50,364 bases of DNA. Source: JBEEJL01 sp043744215 (GTDB taxonomy: Bacteria > Pseudomonadota > Gammaproteobacteria > Burkholderiales > JBEEJL01). The DNA lies in contig JAYTVC010000071.1 in assembly GCA_043744215.1 (NCBI GenBank), positions 1 through 50,364 of the forward strand, written 5' to 3'. The notes beneath the pieces were generated by a model. It made no database searches, was not told where the DNA came from, and saw only the letters and a program-made list of their open reading frames with translations. Positions 1 through 8,008 of this stretch are shown in pieces (the first letter of the stretch is position 1; every line of letters starts with the position of its first letter). A program made the position numbers and the translations under genes.

Positions 1-65
1 TAAAAACAAGAATAGTAATTACCGCTTTTCTAGTTAGAAAACGAATTGTTTTTTTAATTCGCTGG

Positions 66-85
66 ATTCCCGCCTGCGCGGGAAT
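66..85. repeat. dRS3-like inverted repeat
   Basis: The sequence reads ATTCCC, eight bases (GCCTGCGC), then GGGAAT. This is exactly the ATTCCC-N8-GGGAAT pattern of the neisserial dRS3 repeat, and similar elements are widespread in betaproteobacteria. It directly abuts the 24-bp tandem repeat that follows. In Neisseria such repeats serve as integration targets for filamentous phage; no such role is shown here. Confidence 0.75.
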
Positions 86-181
86 GACGATGGTGTTGGT
101 TTTTGTATTGACGATGGTGTTGGTTTTTGTATTGACGATGGTGTTGGTTTTTGTATTGACGATGGTGTTGATTTTTGTATT
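86..181. repeat. Tandem repeat, 4 x 24 bp
   Basis: Four consecutive 24-bp units begin at 86, 110, 134 and 158, each of the form GACGATGGTGTTGG + TTTTTGTATT. The fourth has a single G-to-A change. The first unit grows out of the GGGAATGAC end of the palindrome at 66-85. As 24 is divisible by three, both strands stay open across the array, but no start signal or codon bias suggests translation. Confidence 0.9.
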
Positions 182-215
182 GCAGTATTTACTGAATTCA
201 CCTTCCAAACTGCAC

Positions 216-318
216 GGGAACGACACCTATACGACTTGGGGGTGCGCACTGCAAAGCATAGTACCGAATCATTTCTACATTGGGGAACGACATCTATACG
301 ACTCGGGGTGCGCACTGC
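216..318. repeat. Direct repeat pair, about 36 bp
   Basis: A unit beginning GGGAACGACA and ending GGTGCGCACTGC occurs at 216-252 and again at 283-318, with only a few differences. The second copy covers the last codons and stop codon of the neighbouring NAD(P)HX repair gene. The rest of positions 1-293 holds only the dRS3-like palindrome and the 24-bp array; no gene is seen there. Confidence 0.85.
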
Positions 319-1802
319 GCACCGGCTGCACTCCAGCGATTCAGTAATTTCCGTGCGCTATCGGCGACTTCACAGGCCGTCAGGCCAACTGGGCCGATGC
401 CATTTTTTACCCATTCATCCGCCGCTGCGCCGTGCAGATATACGCCGAGCAACATGGCGTGTTCGGCATTCAAGCCTTGCGCCAATAGCGCGACAATCAT
501 TCCCGACAATACATCGCCCATTCCCGCGCTGGCCATGCCGGGGTTGCCGGTGGGGTTGATGAACCAGCGGCCATCAGATGTGGCGCAAATGCTGCCGCAG
601 CCTTTGAGCACAACGTGGGCGTTGAAATGTTTTGCGAGCTCAGTTGCGGCGGTGATGCGGTTTTGCTGGATGTCGGGTGGGTGTTTTCTCAATAACCGCG
701 CGGCTTCGACGGGGTGGGGCGTGATGATGGTTGACGCACTTCGTGCTTTGAGTGCGGCTTGCAATGGCGCGTGTTCGGCGATGAGATTCAATGCGTCGGC
801 GTCAAGCACTAATGGGGTATTTAACGACAACGCGCGCTGCAACAGCACTTGCGCGAATTCGCTTTGGCCCAGGCCGCAGCCGATGGCGAGCGCGGTCATC
901 GCTTCGAGCTTGAGCAAATCTTCCGGTGCGCGCCACATGAGTTCGGGTTGCGTCAGGTCGAGTTGCGGGATGTTGTCGGCGAGCATGCCGACGAAGATTT
1001 TGCCAGCGCCAAGTTTCAACGCAGCGCGGGCGGCGAGCAAGGCGGCACCGGCCATGCCGTTTGCGCCGCCGATAATGCCGACGCTACCGTAACTGCCTTT
1101 GTGTGAATTGCGTAAGCGCGGTTTAAGAAACGACGCGACCGTTTGTTGGTCGAGCAAATAGCCGCTGGGTTCGTATAAATTTTTTGTGTCGATCTGCAAA
1201 TCGGCGACGTGCAATGTACCGACGTGATCGGGGCCATCGAGGGTGAGCAGGCCGGGTTTTAATCCGATGAAGGTGAGCGTGTGTGTTGCGCGAATCGCTG
1301 CGCCTCGGATGATGCCAGTGTCGGCGTCGATTCCGGCGGGAATATCGAGGGATAAAACGTTTGCATGTAACTCATTGATTATATTGAATAATTTAACATA
1401 CTCTGAAGCGACATCGCGCGAAAGTCCGATGCCGAATAATCCGTCGATGATCAAATCGTAATATTTATTTTGCGTGATTTCTTTTTGTGTTGTGCCGCTG
1501 GCTTCTTTGAATTTTTTGTAAGCGTTAGCGGCGTCCGCCGGCAATTTTTTTTCGTTGCCGATAAAAATGACATCGACTTTGAACCACCATTGCAATAAAT
1601 GCCGCGCAACCACGAACGCATCGCCGCCGTTGTTACCAGGCCCAGCTATGACGAGAATGTTTGTCGCGCCATCAGGCAAAAGTTTTCGTGCGAGTTCAGC
1701 AGCGGCGAGGCCGGCACGTTCCATTAGATCGGTTGCGCCGGTTTTTGTGGCGTCGGTTTCGATTTGGCGGATGGCGGCGGTGGTGTAGATAGGCTGGTTC
1801 AT
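294..1802 (-). CDS. nnr: Bifunctional NAD(P)H-hydrate epimerase / ADP- or ATP-dependent dehydratase
   Basis: This 502-residue cytosolic enzyme repairs damaged NADHX and NADPHX. The N-terminal YjeF_N epimerase domain (about 1-215) carries GPGNNGGD at 54-61. The C-terminal carbohydrate-kinase-like dehydratase domain (about 225-495) carries the AGMGD motif with the expected catalytic Asp430. It starts with ATG at 1802. Two oddities are visible. Residues around VKLFNIINELH are encoded by a copy of the IHF-like dispersed element (1367-1394), apparently without changing domain length. The last nine residues (GAQCAPRVV) lie in a direct repeat, so the native C-terminus may have been replaced. It stands next to nadB, so two NAD-related genes are neighbours on this strand. 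Family assignment is firm. Confidence 0.95.
   Translation of the reverse strand: MNQPIYTTAAIRQIETDATKTGATDLMERAGLAAAELARKLLPDGATNILVIAGPGNNGGDAFVVARHLLQWWFKVDVIFIGNEKKLPADAANAYKKFKEASGTTQKEITQNKYYDLIIDGLFGIGLSRDVASEYVKLFNIINELHANVLSLDIPAGIDADTGIIRGAAIRATHTLTFIGLKPGLLTLDGPDHVGTLHVADLQIDTKNLYEPSGYLLDQQTVASFLKPRLRNSHKGSYGSVGIIGGANGMAGAALLAARAALKLGAGKIFVGMLADNIPQLDLTQPELMWRAPEDLLKLEAMTALAIGCGLGQSEFAQVLLQRALSLNTPLVLDADALNLIAEHAPLQAALKARSASTIITPHPVEAARLLRKHPPDIQQNRITAATELAKHFNAHVVLKGCGSICATSDGRWFINPTGNPGMASAGMGDVLSGMIVALLAQGLNAEHAMLLGVYLHGAAADEWVKNGIGPVGLTACEVADSARKLLNRWSAAGAQCAPRVV
1367..1394 (-). repeat. IHF-like dispersed element, copy 1 (inside nnr)
   Basis: On the minus strand this reads an AT-rich arm (AAATTATTCAATATAATCAA) followed by TGAGTTAC. 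The core AATCAATGAGTTA matches the IHF consensus WATCAANNNNTTR, and TATAAT is present. The copy is in the sense orientation of nnr and is translated within its epimerase domain. Confidence 0.85.
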
Positions 1803-1836
1803 TTAGTGTGGATTTGTATTGGTTGGTTGTTTATTA

Positions 1837-1852
1837 CATTGCAGCTGCAATG
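1837..1852. repeat. Perfect 16-bp palindrome
   Basis: CATTGCAGCTGCAATG is its own reverse complement. It lies 35 bp upstream of the nnr start, in the gap between nnr and nadB. It could be an operator or a repeat remnant; no partner regulator is encoded nearby. Confidence 0.5.
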
Positions 1853-1937
1853 TGACCTACGGGAATGACGGGTGGTTTTTTGTAGGGTGATGATTGCCTG
1901 CCATAGCGCGTAAATTTATTAGGCCAGCTATTTAAGG

Positions 1938-1962
1938 AAGTGGTGGGCAGTGCCCACCCTAC
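1938..1962. repeat. Hairpin repeat after nadB
   Basis: GGTGGGCA and TGCCCACC form a compact inverted repeat just beyond the nadB stop. A T-run follows it on the plus strand only, while on the minus strand, in which nadB is read, no T-run follows. It is therefore more likely an intergenic REP-like repeat than a canonical nadB terminator. Confidence 0.45.
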
Positions 1963-1968
1963 ATTTTT

Positions 1969-3543
1969 TTATCGGGGCGTCAAAACCGTATCCACCGCAA
2001 TCGGCGAAGTCTGTGGATAATCCAAACTGTAATGCAACCCTCGGCTTTCATGGCGAAGCAACGCCGACTTCACGATCAGATCCGCGGTCAGGGTGAGGTT
2101 GCGCAGCTCAATCAAATCATTGGTGACGCGGAAGGTGCTATAGAACTCGTGGATTTCGTCGTCGAGCAATTTGATGCGGTGCCTGGCGCGCTCCAATCTT
2201 TTGTTGGTGCGCACGATGCCGACGTAGTCCCACATGAAACGACGCAGTTCGTCCCAGTTGTGGGCGATGACGACTTCTTCATCGGCGTCGGTGACGCGGC
2301 TGGCGTCCCATTCGAGCAGTTCGGGCAATTCAAATCTCGTGGCTTTGAGGATATCTGCGGCAGCACCTTGGCTAAATACCAGACACTCCAGCAACGAGTT
2401 GCTGGCCAAACGATTCGCGCCGTGCAAGCCCGTGTGCGCTACCTCGCCCATCGCGTACAAACCTTCGACGTCGGTGCGGCCGTAAAGGTCGGTCATCACG
2501 CCACCACAACTATAGTGCGCGGCGGGCACGACGGGGATCGGTTGTTGGGTGATGTCGATGCCCAGTTCCATGCAGCGCGCATAAATGTTGGGGAAGTGCG
2601 ACTTCAAAAAATCTGCCGGCTTGTGCGAGATGTCGAGATACACGCATTCGAGACCGCGTTTTTTCATTTCGTAGTCGATGGCGCGGGCCACAATGTCGCG
2701 CGGAGCCAGTTCGGCGCGCTCGTCGTGTTTGGGCATGAAGCGCGTGCCATCGGGCAATTTGAGATGGCCGCCCTCGCCGCGCACCGCTTCGGTAATCAAA
2801 AACGATTTGGCCTGCGGGTGATACAAACAGGTCGGGTGAAACTGGATAAATTCCATATTCGCCACGCGGCAACCGGCACGCCAGCCCATCGCCACACCGT
2901 CGCCGGTGGCGGTGTCGGGGTTGGTGGTGTAGAGATAAACCTTGCCGATGCCGCCCGCAGCCAGCGCGGTGAATTCGGCACCCAGGGTTTCGACCTGGCC
3001 GGAGTCGCGGTTCAATACATAGGCACCGTAGCAACGATTATCTTTGCGGCCCAACTTTTTGCCGGTGATGAGGTCAATAGCAATATGGTTTTCGAGAACG
3101 GTGATGTTGGGATGGACTTTTACTTTTTCTAAAAGCGTTTTTTGCACGGCGTAACCAGTCAGATCGTCCGCGTGAATAATGCGCCGCTTGCCATGGCCGC
3201 CTTCGCGCGTGAGGTGATATCCGGTGCTGTTTTCGTTGTCTTTGGTAAATTCAACGCCTTGTTCAATCAGCCATTCGACCACTTGTTTGCTGTGCTCGAC
3301 CACATGGCGCGTGGCAGCTTCGCTGCATAAGCCAGCGCCCGCGATGAGCGTGTCTTGAATGTGGTCGGTGGTGCTGTCGTCTTCGCCCATGACGGCAGCA
3401 ATGCCGCCTTGGGCCCAGGCACTGGCGCCATCGATGAGTTTTTGTTTGGTGATGAGCGCCACGCGGCGGTTGGTGGCAAGGCGCAAAGCAAGGGATGAGC
3501 CCGCTAAGCCGCTGCCGATAATAATGACGTCAAATTTTTTCAT
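1969..3543 (-). CDS. nadB: L-aspartate oxidase
   Basis: This FAD enzyme oxidises L-aspartate to iminoaspartate, the first step of de novo NAD synthesis. The protein is 524 residues, normal for NadB. It opens with the dinucleotide-binding GSGLAGSS motif at 9-16, then the flavoprotein GGIAAVMG and HxxGLHGANRLASNSLLEC regions typical of the succinate dehydrogenase/NadB superfamily. The start at MKKFDVIIIG is chosen because an upstream in-frame ATG at 3612 would add 23 residues unlike the family. Its divergence from rpoE is the usual betaproteobacterial arrangement. nadA and nadC are not in the window. Confidence 0.95.
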   Translation of the reverse strand: MKKFDVIIIGSGLAGSSLALRLATNRRVALITKQKLIDGASAWAQGGIAAVMGEDDSTTDHIQDTLIAGAGLCSEAATRHVVEHSKQVVEWLIEQGVEFTKDNENSTGYHLTREGGHGKRRIIHADDLTGYAVQKTLLEKVKVHPNITVLENHIAIDLITGKKLGRKDNRCYGAYVLNRDSGQVETLGAEFTALAAGGIGKVYLYTTNPDTATGDGVAMGWRAGCRVANMEFIQFHPTCLYHPQAKSFLITEAVRGEGGHLKLPDGTRFMPKHDERAELAPRDIVARAIDYEMKKRGLECVYLDISHKPADFLKSHFPNIYARCMELGIDITQQPIPVVPAAHYSCGGVMTDLYGRTDVEGLYAMGEVAHTGLHGANRLASNSLLECLVFSQGAAADILKATRFELPELLEWDASRVTDADEEVVIAHNWDELRRFMWDYVGIVRTNKRLERARHRIKLLDDEIHEFYSTFRVTNDLIELRNLTLTADLIVKSALLRHESRGLHYSLDYPQTSPIAVDTVLTPR

Positions 3544-3907
3544 GAGTTTTTCTAAAGGATTGAACGGGAACCCATTGCGATATGGATTGTTTAATGAGAC
3601 AAATAATATCAAAATGCCAGACGATTCATTGATTCATGAATATGCGGCAGTGCAAAAACCAGTGCCAGATTTAATACGATCATCGGCGCCATAACAAATT
3701 TTCACCTGAATAACCTTGTTGTCGGCTGAACTATTGTCAGCCCCTTGTGTCATTGTCACATAAGCATAATTTTACCTAGGAAACCGAGGCTATCCGATGG
3801 ATATGTTAAAATTCAAACCTGTTTCGCGTTGTACATTTGTCGATCTTGCGGCAAGTATGGCAGCGCCACAACCGGTTCCTCAAAAAGAACCCAGGGAAAT
3901 ATCTCGC
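3544..3907. promoter_or_regulatory. Divergent nadB/rpoE intergenic region
   Basis: This gap of 364 bp should hold both promoters. A sigma-E-like -35 (TGAACT, 3727-3732) lies about 17 bases before a weak -10-like TCATT, consistent with possible autoregulation of rpoE, but the match is poor. GGCTGA/TCAGCC (3724-3742) forms a small hairpin over it. An in-frame extension upstream of rpoE (from 3797) is open but does not look like sigma-factor sequence. Confidence 0.3.
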
Positions 3908-4507
3908 ATGAGTGATCGGGAAATCGATCAGCAATTGGTAGAGCGGGCGCAAAAGGGAGACAAGCACGCGTTTGAGCTGTTGGTGGTCAAATATCAACGC
4001 AAACTCGGGCGACTGCTGTCGCGCTTCATCCGCGATGCGGCGGAAGTGGAAGACGTTACCCAGGAAGCGTTCATCAAGGCCTATCGCGCCTTGCCCTCGT
4101 TTCGCGGCGACAGCGCCTTTTATACCTGGCTTTATCGCATCGGCATCAATACCGCCAAAAATTATCTGGTGGCACGGGGTCGCCGCGCGCCCACGTCTAC
4201 TGAATTTAACGCCGAAGAAGCGGAAAATTTTGAAGATGGCGATCAACTGCGCGACACCAGCACGCCGGAAAGCGAGATGATGAGCAAACAAATCATCGCC
4301 ACCGTGAATCTAGCCATGGACGAACTGCCGGAAGAATTGCGCACAGCCATCACGCTGCGCGAAATCGACGGTCTCAGTTACGAAGATATCGCAACAATCA
4401 TGAACTGCCCTATCGGCACCGTGCGCTCGAGAATTTTTCGCGCGCGCGAGGCCATTGCAGCAAAGTTACGCCCCCAATTGGGCACCAGTAAAGACAGGAG
4501 ATGGTAA
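3908..4507 (+). CDS. rpoE: RNA polymerase sigma-E factor (AlgU/RpoE type)
   Basis: This extracytoplasmic-function sigma factor directs transcription of envelope-stress genes. The 199-residue product has region 2 (DAAEVEDVTQEAFIKAYRAL), a short linker, and region 4 (LREIDGLSYEDIA, then GTVRSRIFRAREAI), all typical of the RpoE/AlgU group. I start at MSDREIDQQL because that matches the family length and has an AGGGA ribosome site ten bases upstream; the longer ORF from 3797 adds 37 atypical residues. It is followed without gap by its anti-sigma factor rseA, then rseB and degQ, so the whole signalling module is in one operon. Confidence 0.96.
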   Translation: MSDREIDQQLVERAQKGDKHAFELLVVKYQRKLGRLLSRFIRDAAEVEDVTQEAFIKAYRALPSFRGDSAFYTWLYRIGINTAKNYLVARGRRAPTSTEFNAEEAENFEDGDQLRDTSTPESEMMSKQIIATVNLAMDELPEELRTAITLREIDGLSYEDIATIMNCPIGTVRSRIFRAREAIAAKLRPQLGTSKDRRW

Positions 4508-4509
4508 GC

Positions 4510-5070
4510 ATGAAACCTGACGTATCGGCCTTGATGGACGGAGAGCTGGATCAAGCGGCAAGTCAGTCACTACTTTCCCGCTTGCGGCATGACGAAGAAT
4601 TGCAACACTGCTGGAGTATGTATCACCAGATCGGCGACGTCATGCGGCGCGAACACCGGCCCGACGAAAGCCTGCAACAAAAAATAATGGCCAGCCTGGC
4701 CGACGAGCCCACCGTGCTTGCCCCGCCGAAAGCGCAACCCAGTCTGGCACCCAAATTTGCCATGGCCATCGCGGCGTCGCTGGCCACGGTAGGGGTGGTG
4801 TCATGGGTGGGTTTTCAGTCTGCACCCGCATCGGTTCCGGTCACGCTGGCACAAAAACCGGTTGCGCCAAAGACTGAAGCACCAGCGCTTGAAGCAAGCA
4901 TTGCGGTGCCGGTTGTAACGGCACCGGCTACAGCCCCGGTTGTAGCATCGCTACTCGCGCAACCAGCTGGCAATTTGCCAGCAGCAAACGTGCAGGACTA
5001 TTTATTTGCCCACCACGAGCTTTCGCCTGCTTCTGGCGTCATGCAAGTGTCCCTTGGCGCGAAGCGCTGA
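4510..5070 (+). CDS. rseA: Anti-sigma-E factor RseA
   Basis: The 186-residue inner-membrane protein would bind and hold RpoE. Residues 1-60 (MKPDVSALMDGELD...) form the cytosolic RseA_N domain. A single membrane segment lies near 83-102, followed by an Ala/Pro/Val-rich periplasmic region of low complexity. An AGGAG ribosome site at 4496-4500, inside the rpoE end, favours ATG 4510 over ATG 4501, which would also overlap rpoE. In the known pathway, regulated proteolysis in the membrane and periplasm removes this protein. The periplasmic half is poorly conserved in the family, so only the N-terminus supports the assignment strongly. Confidence 0.9.
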   Translation: MKPDVSALMDGELDQAASQSLLSRLRHDEELQHCWSMYHQIGDVMRREHRPDESLQQKIMASLADEPTVLAPPKAQPSLAPKFAMAIAASLATVGVVSWVGFQSAPASVPVTLAQKPVAPKTEAPALEASIAVPVVTAPATAPVVASLLAQPAGNLPAANVQDYLFAHHELSPASGVMQVSLGAKR

Positions 5071-5111
5071 GTTGAAAACGATGAACGACGTGAAGTATTG
5101 AGGGCCGGCCA

Positions 5112-6110
5112 GTGACGAAACAAATAACGGCAGCGATGCTGCTGGGGGTGTGCTGCGGCGCGGCCAGCGTAGTATCGGCGCAGCAGGCATCGCCAACGCC
5201 TGCCAACAGCGAGGTAGCCAGCTGGGTCTCGCGCATGGCCGGCTCGGCGCAGCAGCTTTGCTATATGGGCACATTCGTGCACGAATCTGGCGGGCGACTT
5301 GAATCCTTACGGATAGCCCATTACATAGATGGTAAAGACGAACACGAAAAAGTCGAATTCCTCGACGGCCCCGCGCGCGAAGTTGTGCGTAGCAATGAAG
5401 ACGTGGCGGTCTATATTCCCGGTAATAAAATTATCAAATTGGTCCATCGCAAAGCGCGGCGGTTTTTCCCAGCGCTGATGGCCTCGACTGCGGAAGCCTA
5501 CGCTGAAAATTATCAAGTCAGCCTGACCAGCCCCGAGCGCGTGGCAGGCCATGATTGCCAGGGCTTGTTGTTCGAGCCTAAAGACGCATTCCGCTATCGC
5601 CGCTGGTTTTGTGCCGAGCAAGCGACCGGGTTGATACTCAAAACCAATCTGAAAGACGAGCGGGGGACGATGCTGGAACAAATGGCCTTCACCCAATTGA
5701 CTGTGGGCAAACCGCAGGTCAAGCGCGATCATGTCAAATCGAGTTATCCGGAAGCCAAATCCCAATGGCGCACTGATGCTTCGCCATTGGAAGATCTCAC
5801 GCCCGTCGATAGCGGGTGGGTGGTGGCGGTTCCGCCTCAGGGGTTTCGCAAGGTGATGGAAATGAAACGCGTCATGCCAAATAAAACTCAACCGATTTTC
5901 CACCAGGTGCTGTCGGATGGATTGGCATCGGTATCCGTGTTTATTGAGCCGCTGACCACTGCGTCGAAACCCGTTCCCGGCGCGAGCCATCAGGGCGCGG
6001 TGAATACATTTATCGTTACGGCATCGGAGCACCAGATCACGGCTATGGGCGAAGTACCGGCCGCCACGGTGCAACAAATCGCTCAATCTATCAAACCGCC
6101 AATGAAATGA
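5112..6110 (+). CDS. rseB: Sigma-E regulatory protein RseB/MucB
   Basis: This 332-residue periplasmic protein normally binds the periplasmic part of RseA, shields it from proteolysis and senses envelope signals. It starts with GTG and has a signal peptide of about 23 residues ending ...VVSAQQ. The MucB_RseB N-terminal domain follows (YMGTFVHESGGRLESLRIAHY), and a smaller C-terminal domain (VPPQGFRKVMEMKR onward) completes the usual two-domain form. It lies 41 bp after rseA in the same direction. Confidence 0.93.
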   Translation: MTKQITAAMLLGVCCGAASVVSAQQASPTPANSEVASWVSRMAGSAQQLCYMGTFVHESGGRLESLRIAHYIDGKDEHEKVEFLDGPAREVVRSNEDVAVYIPGNKIIKLVHRKARRFFPALMASTAEAYAENYQVSLTSPERVAGHDCQGLLFEPKDAFRYRRWFCAEQATGLILKTNLKDERGTMLEQMAFTQLTVGKPQVKRDHVKSSYPEAKSQWRTDASPLEDLTPVDSGWVVAVPPQGFRKVMEMKRVMPNKTQPIFHQVLSDGLASVSVFIEPLTTASKPVPGASHQGAVNTFIVTASEHQITAMGEVPAATVQQIAQSIKPPMK

Positions 6111-6234
6111 TATGGCTGTGCGCGGCAACCGTTGTGCTGCGTTGATTCTGTAGGCTTGAAATCAGACTGATGAGCACAATTTACGTAGCATACAAGGGAG
6201 TAAATTTTACAAGAAATAACATTAGCTATTTATT

Positions 6235-6263
6235 GTAACTTATTGATTTATATGAATATATTT
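6235..6263 (-). repeat. IHF-like dispersed element, copy 2 (upstream of degQ)
   Basis: The minus strand reads ATATTCATATAAATCAATAA then GTTAC. The core AATCAATAAGTTA matches WATCAANNNNTTR. It lies 22 bp before the degQ start, in the opposite orientation to degQ, and keeps an artificial in-frame extension of degQ open. Confidence 0.75.
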
Positions 6264-6284
6264 ATATTACAAGGGGCGTGTAAC

Positions 6285-7700
6285 ATGTTCATAAAAGCTT
6301 TTTGGGGTGCAGTTTTGTTTGCCGGCTCTGTCGGCTCGGTTTTTGCGCAAACCGTCAACTTGCCTGACTTTACCGATCTGGTAGAGAAACAAGGTGCGGC
6401 CGTAGTGAACATCAGCGTAACCCAATCGCAAAAATCGGCTGGCTTGTCACAACTGCCCGGCGGTCCCGATGAAGATCCGCTGGATTTATTCCGCCGCTTT
6501 TTGCCGCAACCGCCCGGCGGGCGTGATCGCGGCGGCCCCGGTCCCGAATTGCAGGGCCAAGGTTCCGGATTCATCATCAGCCAGGACGGCTACATGCTCA
6601 CCAACGCTCACGTGGTCGCGGGCGCCGATGAAATCAACGTGAAGTTGCGCGACAAGCGCGAATACAAAGCCAAAGTCATCGGCACCGACAAGAAAACCGA
6701 CGTGGCGCTGATCAAAGTCGAAGCCTCCGGTTTACCCAGCGTGACTGTCGGCAACCCGGACAAACTCAAAGTAGGCGAATGGGTCGTGGCCATCGGCTCG
6801 CCGTTCGGTTTTGAGAATAGTGTGACCAAAGGCATCGTCAGCGCAAAGGGCCGCGACTTGCCGCAGGAAAACCTGGTGCCGTTTATCCAGACCGATGCGG
6901 CCATCAACCCCGGCAATTCCGGCGGGCCGTTATTTAATCTCAGAGGCGAAGTCGTCGGCATCAACTCGCAAATTTACAGTCGTAGCGGTGGCTTTCAGGG
7001 CCTCGCATTTTCGATACCGATTGATACCGCGATGAATGTGGTGGACCAATTGCGCAGCTCCGGCAAAGTGGTGCGTGGCTGGCTGGGTGTGTTGATTCAG
7101 CCGCTGACCAAAGACTTGGCGGAAACGTTCGGGTTAGCCAAGGCCGAAGGTGCATTAGTAGCCTCGGTGGAAAAAGGCAGCCCGGCAGAAAAAGCCGGCC
7201 TCGAGCCCAGCGACGTTATTACGAAATTCGATAATAAAGCCGTGCAGTCGTCCAACGAATTGCCGCGATTTGTCACGGCCGTTAAACCCGGCTCAAAGGT
7301 TGCATTGCAGGTCTGGCGCAAAAATGCCACTAAAGATTTGTCGATTACCGTAGGTGAATTGCCTACTGAGGTGGCTGCAAATTCTCCTCGCGGCCCCAAG
7401 CGGGGACAGAAGGCACCGGAAAGTACCAACAAGTTTGGCATGGCGCTGAGCGACCTGAGCGCCGAACAGAAACAGGATTTCAAAGTTTCCGGCGGCGCGG
7501 TAATAGAAGAAGTGCAAGGCTCGGCCGCCCGTGCGGGCGTGCAACGGGGCGACGTGCTGGTGTCAATCAACAACACGGAAGTCAAAAACGCAGACCAGGC
7601 CAACAGCCTGCTGAGCAAAGTGCCGGAAGGCAAGAGCGCCGCGCTTTTGATTCAACAAGGCGACCGTCGCGTATTTATCGCCGTCAAGCCCGACAAGTAA
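6285..7700 (+). CDS. degQ: Periplasmic Do-family serine protease (DegQ/MucD)
   Basis: This 471-residue protease/chaperone acts on misfolded envelope proteins. A signal peptide ends ...GSVFAQ at residue 21. The trypsin-like domain shows His109 (TNAHVV), Asp139 (KKTDVALIK) and Ser212 (NPGNSGGPLF), all three catalytic residues, followed by two PDZ domains (about 285-370 and 400-470). A region rich in Pro and Gly (58-92) corresponds to the flexible LA loop. ATG 6285 is preceded by AAGGGG; the in-frame ATG at 6243 would spoil the signal peptide. It completes the rpoE-rseA-rseB-mucD arrangement. Confidence 0.95.
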   Translation: MFIKAFWGAVLFAGSVGSVFAQTVNLPDFTDLVEKQGAAVVNISVTQSQKSAGLSQLPGGPDEDPLDLFRRFLPQPPGGRDRGGPGPELQGQGSGFIISQDGYMLTNAHVVAGADEINVKLRDKREYKAKVIGTDKKTDVALIKVEASGLPSVTVGNPDKLKVGEWVVAIGSPFGFENSVTKGIVSAKGRDLPQENLVPFIQTDAAINPGNSGGPLFNLRGEVVGINSQIYSRSGGFQGLAFSIPIDTAMNVVDQLRSSGKVVRGWLGVLIQPLTKDLAETFGLAKAEGALVASVEKGSPAEKAGLEPSDVITKFDNKAVQSSNELPRFVTAVKPGSKVALQVWRKNATKDLSITVGELPTEVAANSPRGPKRGQKAPESTNKFGMALSDLSAEQKQDFKVSGGAVIEEVQGSAARAGVQRGDVLVSINNTEVKNADQANSLLSKVPEGKSAALLIQQGDRRVFIAVKPDK

Positions 7701-7704
7701 ACGG

Positions 7705-7947
7705 GTGGTCAAGCTGACGGTGTTGAGCCGCAACTATTGCCACCTTTGCACCGATATGATCGCCGCGCTCGAGCCTTTGCAGGCTGGGCGCGGTTTTCAT
7801 TTCGACGTTATCGATGTGGATGAGCACCCCCATCTGGTAGAAAAATACGACGAACGGGTGCCCGTGCTGCTGGCGAGCGAAGAAGAAATTTGCCACTATT
7901 TTCTCGATGCGTCTGCGCTGGATGCTTATCTGGCGAAAGTCCGGTAA
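7705..7947 (+). CDS. Glutaredoxin-like thioredoxin-fold protein (DUF836)
   Basis: The 80-residue product has a thioredoxin-fold start (KLTVLSRNYCHLC) with a CxxC pair at Cys12 and Cys15, and the cis-proline segment ERVPVLL. Proteins of this size between degQ and lepA are common in betaproteobacteria; their substrate is not established. It begins with GTG four bases after the degQ stop and is probably co-translated. Confidence 0.85.
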   Translation: MVKLTVLSRNYCHLCTDMIAALEPLQAGRGFHFDVIDVDEHPHLVEKYDERVPVLLASEEEICHYFLDASALDAYLAKVR

Positions 7948-8008
7948 AATCGCGGGCTTGAGTCCACACTAAGGGCACTGAAACGTGTCCTTTTTTTACG
8001 CAGAAAAT

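Noticed and set aside
86..181. Possible CRISPR array
   Set aside because: Units are contiguous 24-bp tandem repeats without spacers, and no cas genes are near.
34..315. Minus-strand open frame with PTPSSIQK repeats and SFPRRRESS
   Set aside because: It is translated repeat DNA (24-bp array plus dRS3-like palindrome) without a ribosome site; PRRRESS-type peptides typically come from such palindromes.
2032..3132. 366-residue open frame on the plus strand
   Set aside because: It is antisense to nadB, whose family motifs are clear; the frame is open because of GC-rich codon structure.
3797..3907. N-terminal extension of rpoE starting MDMLKFKPVS
   Set aside because: The 37 residues do not resemble sigma-factor sequence, and the internal ATG at 3908 has a ribosome site and gives the normal family length.
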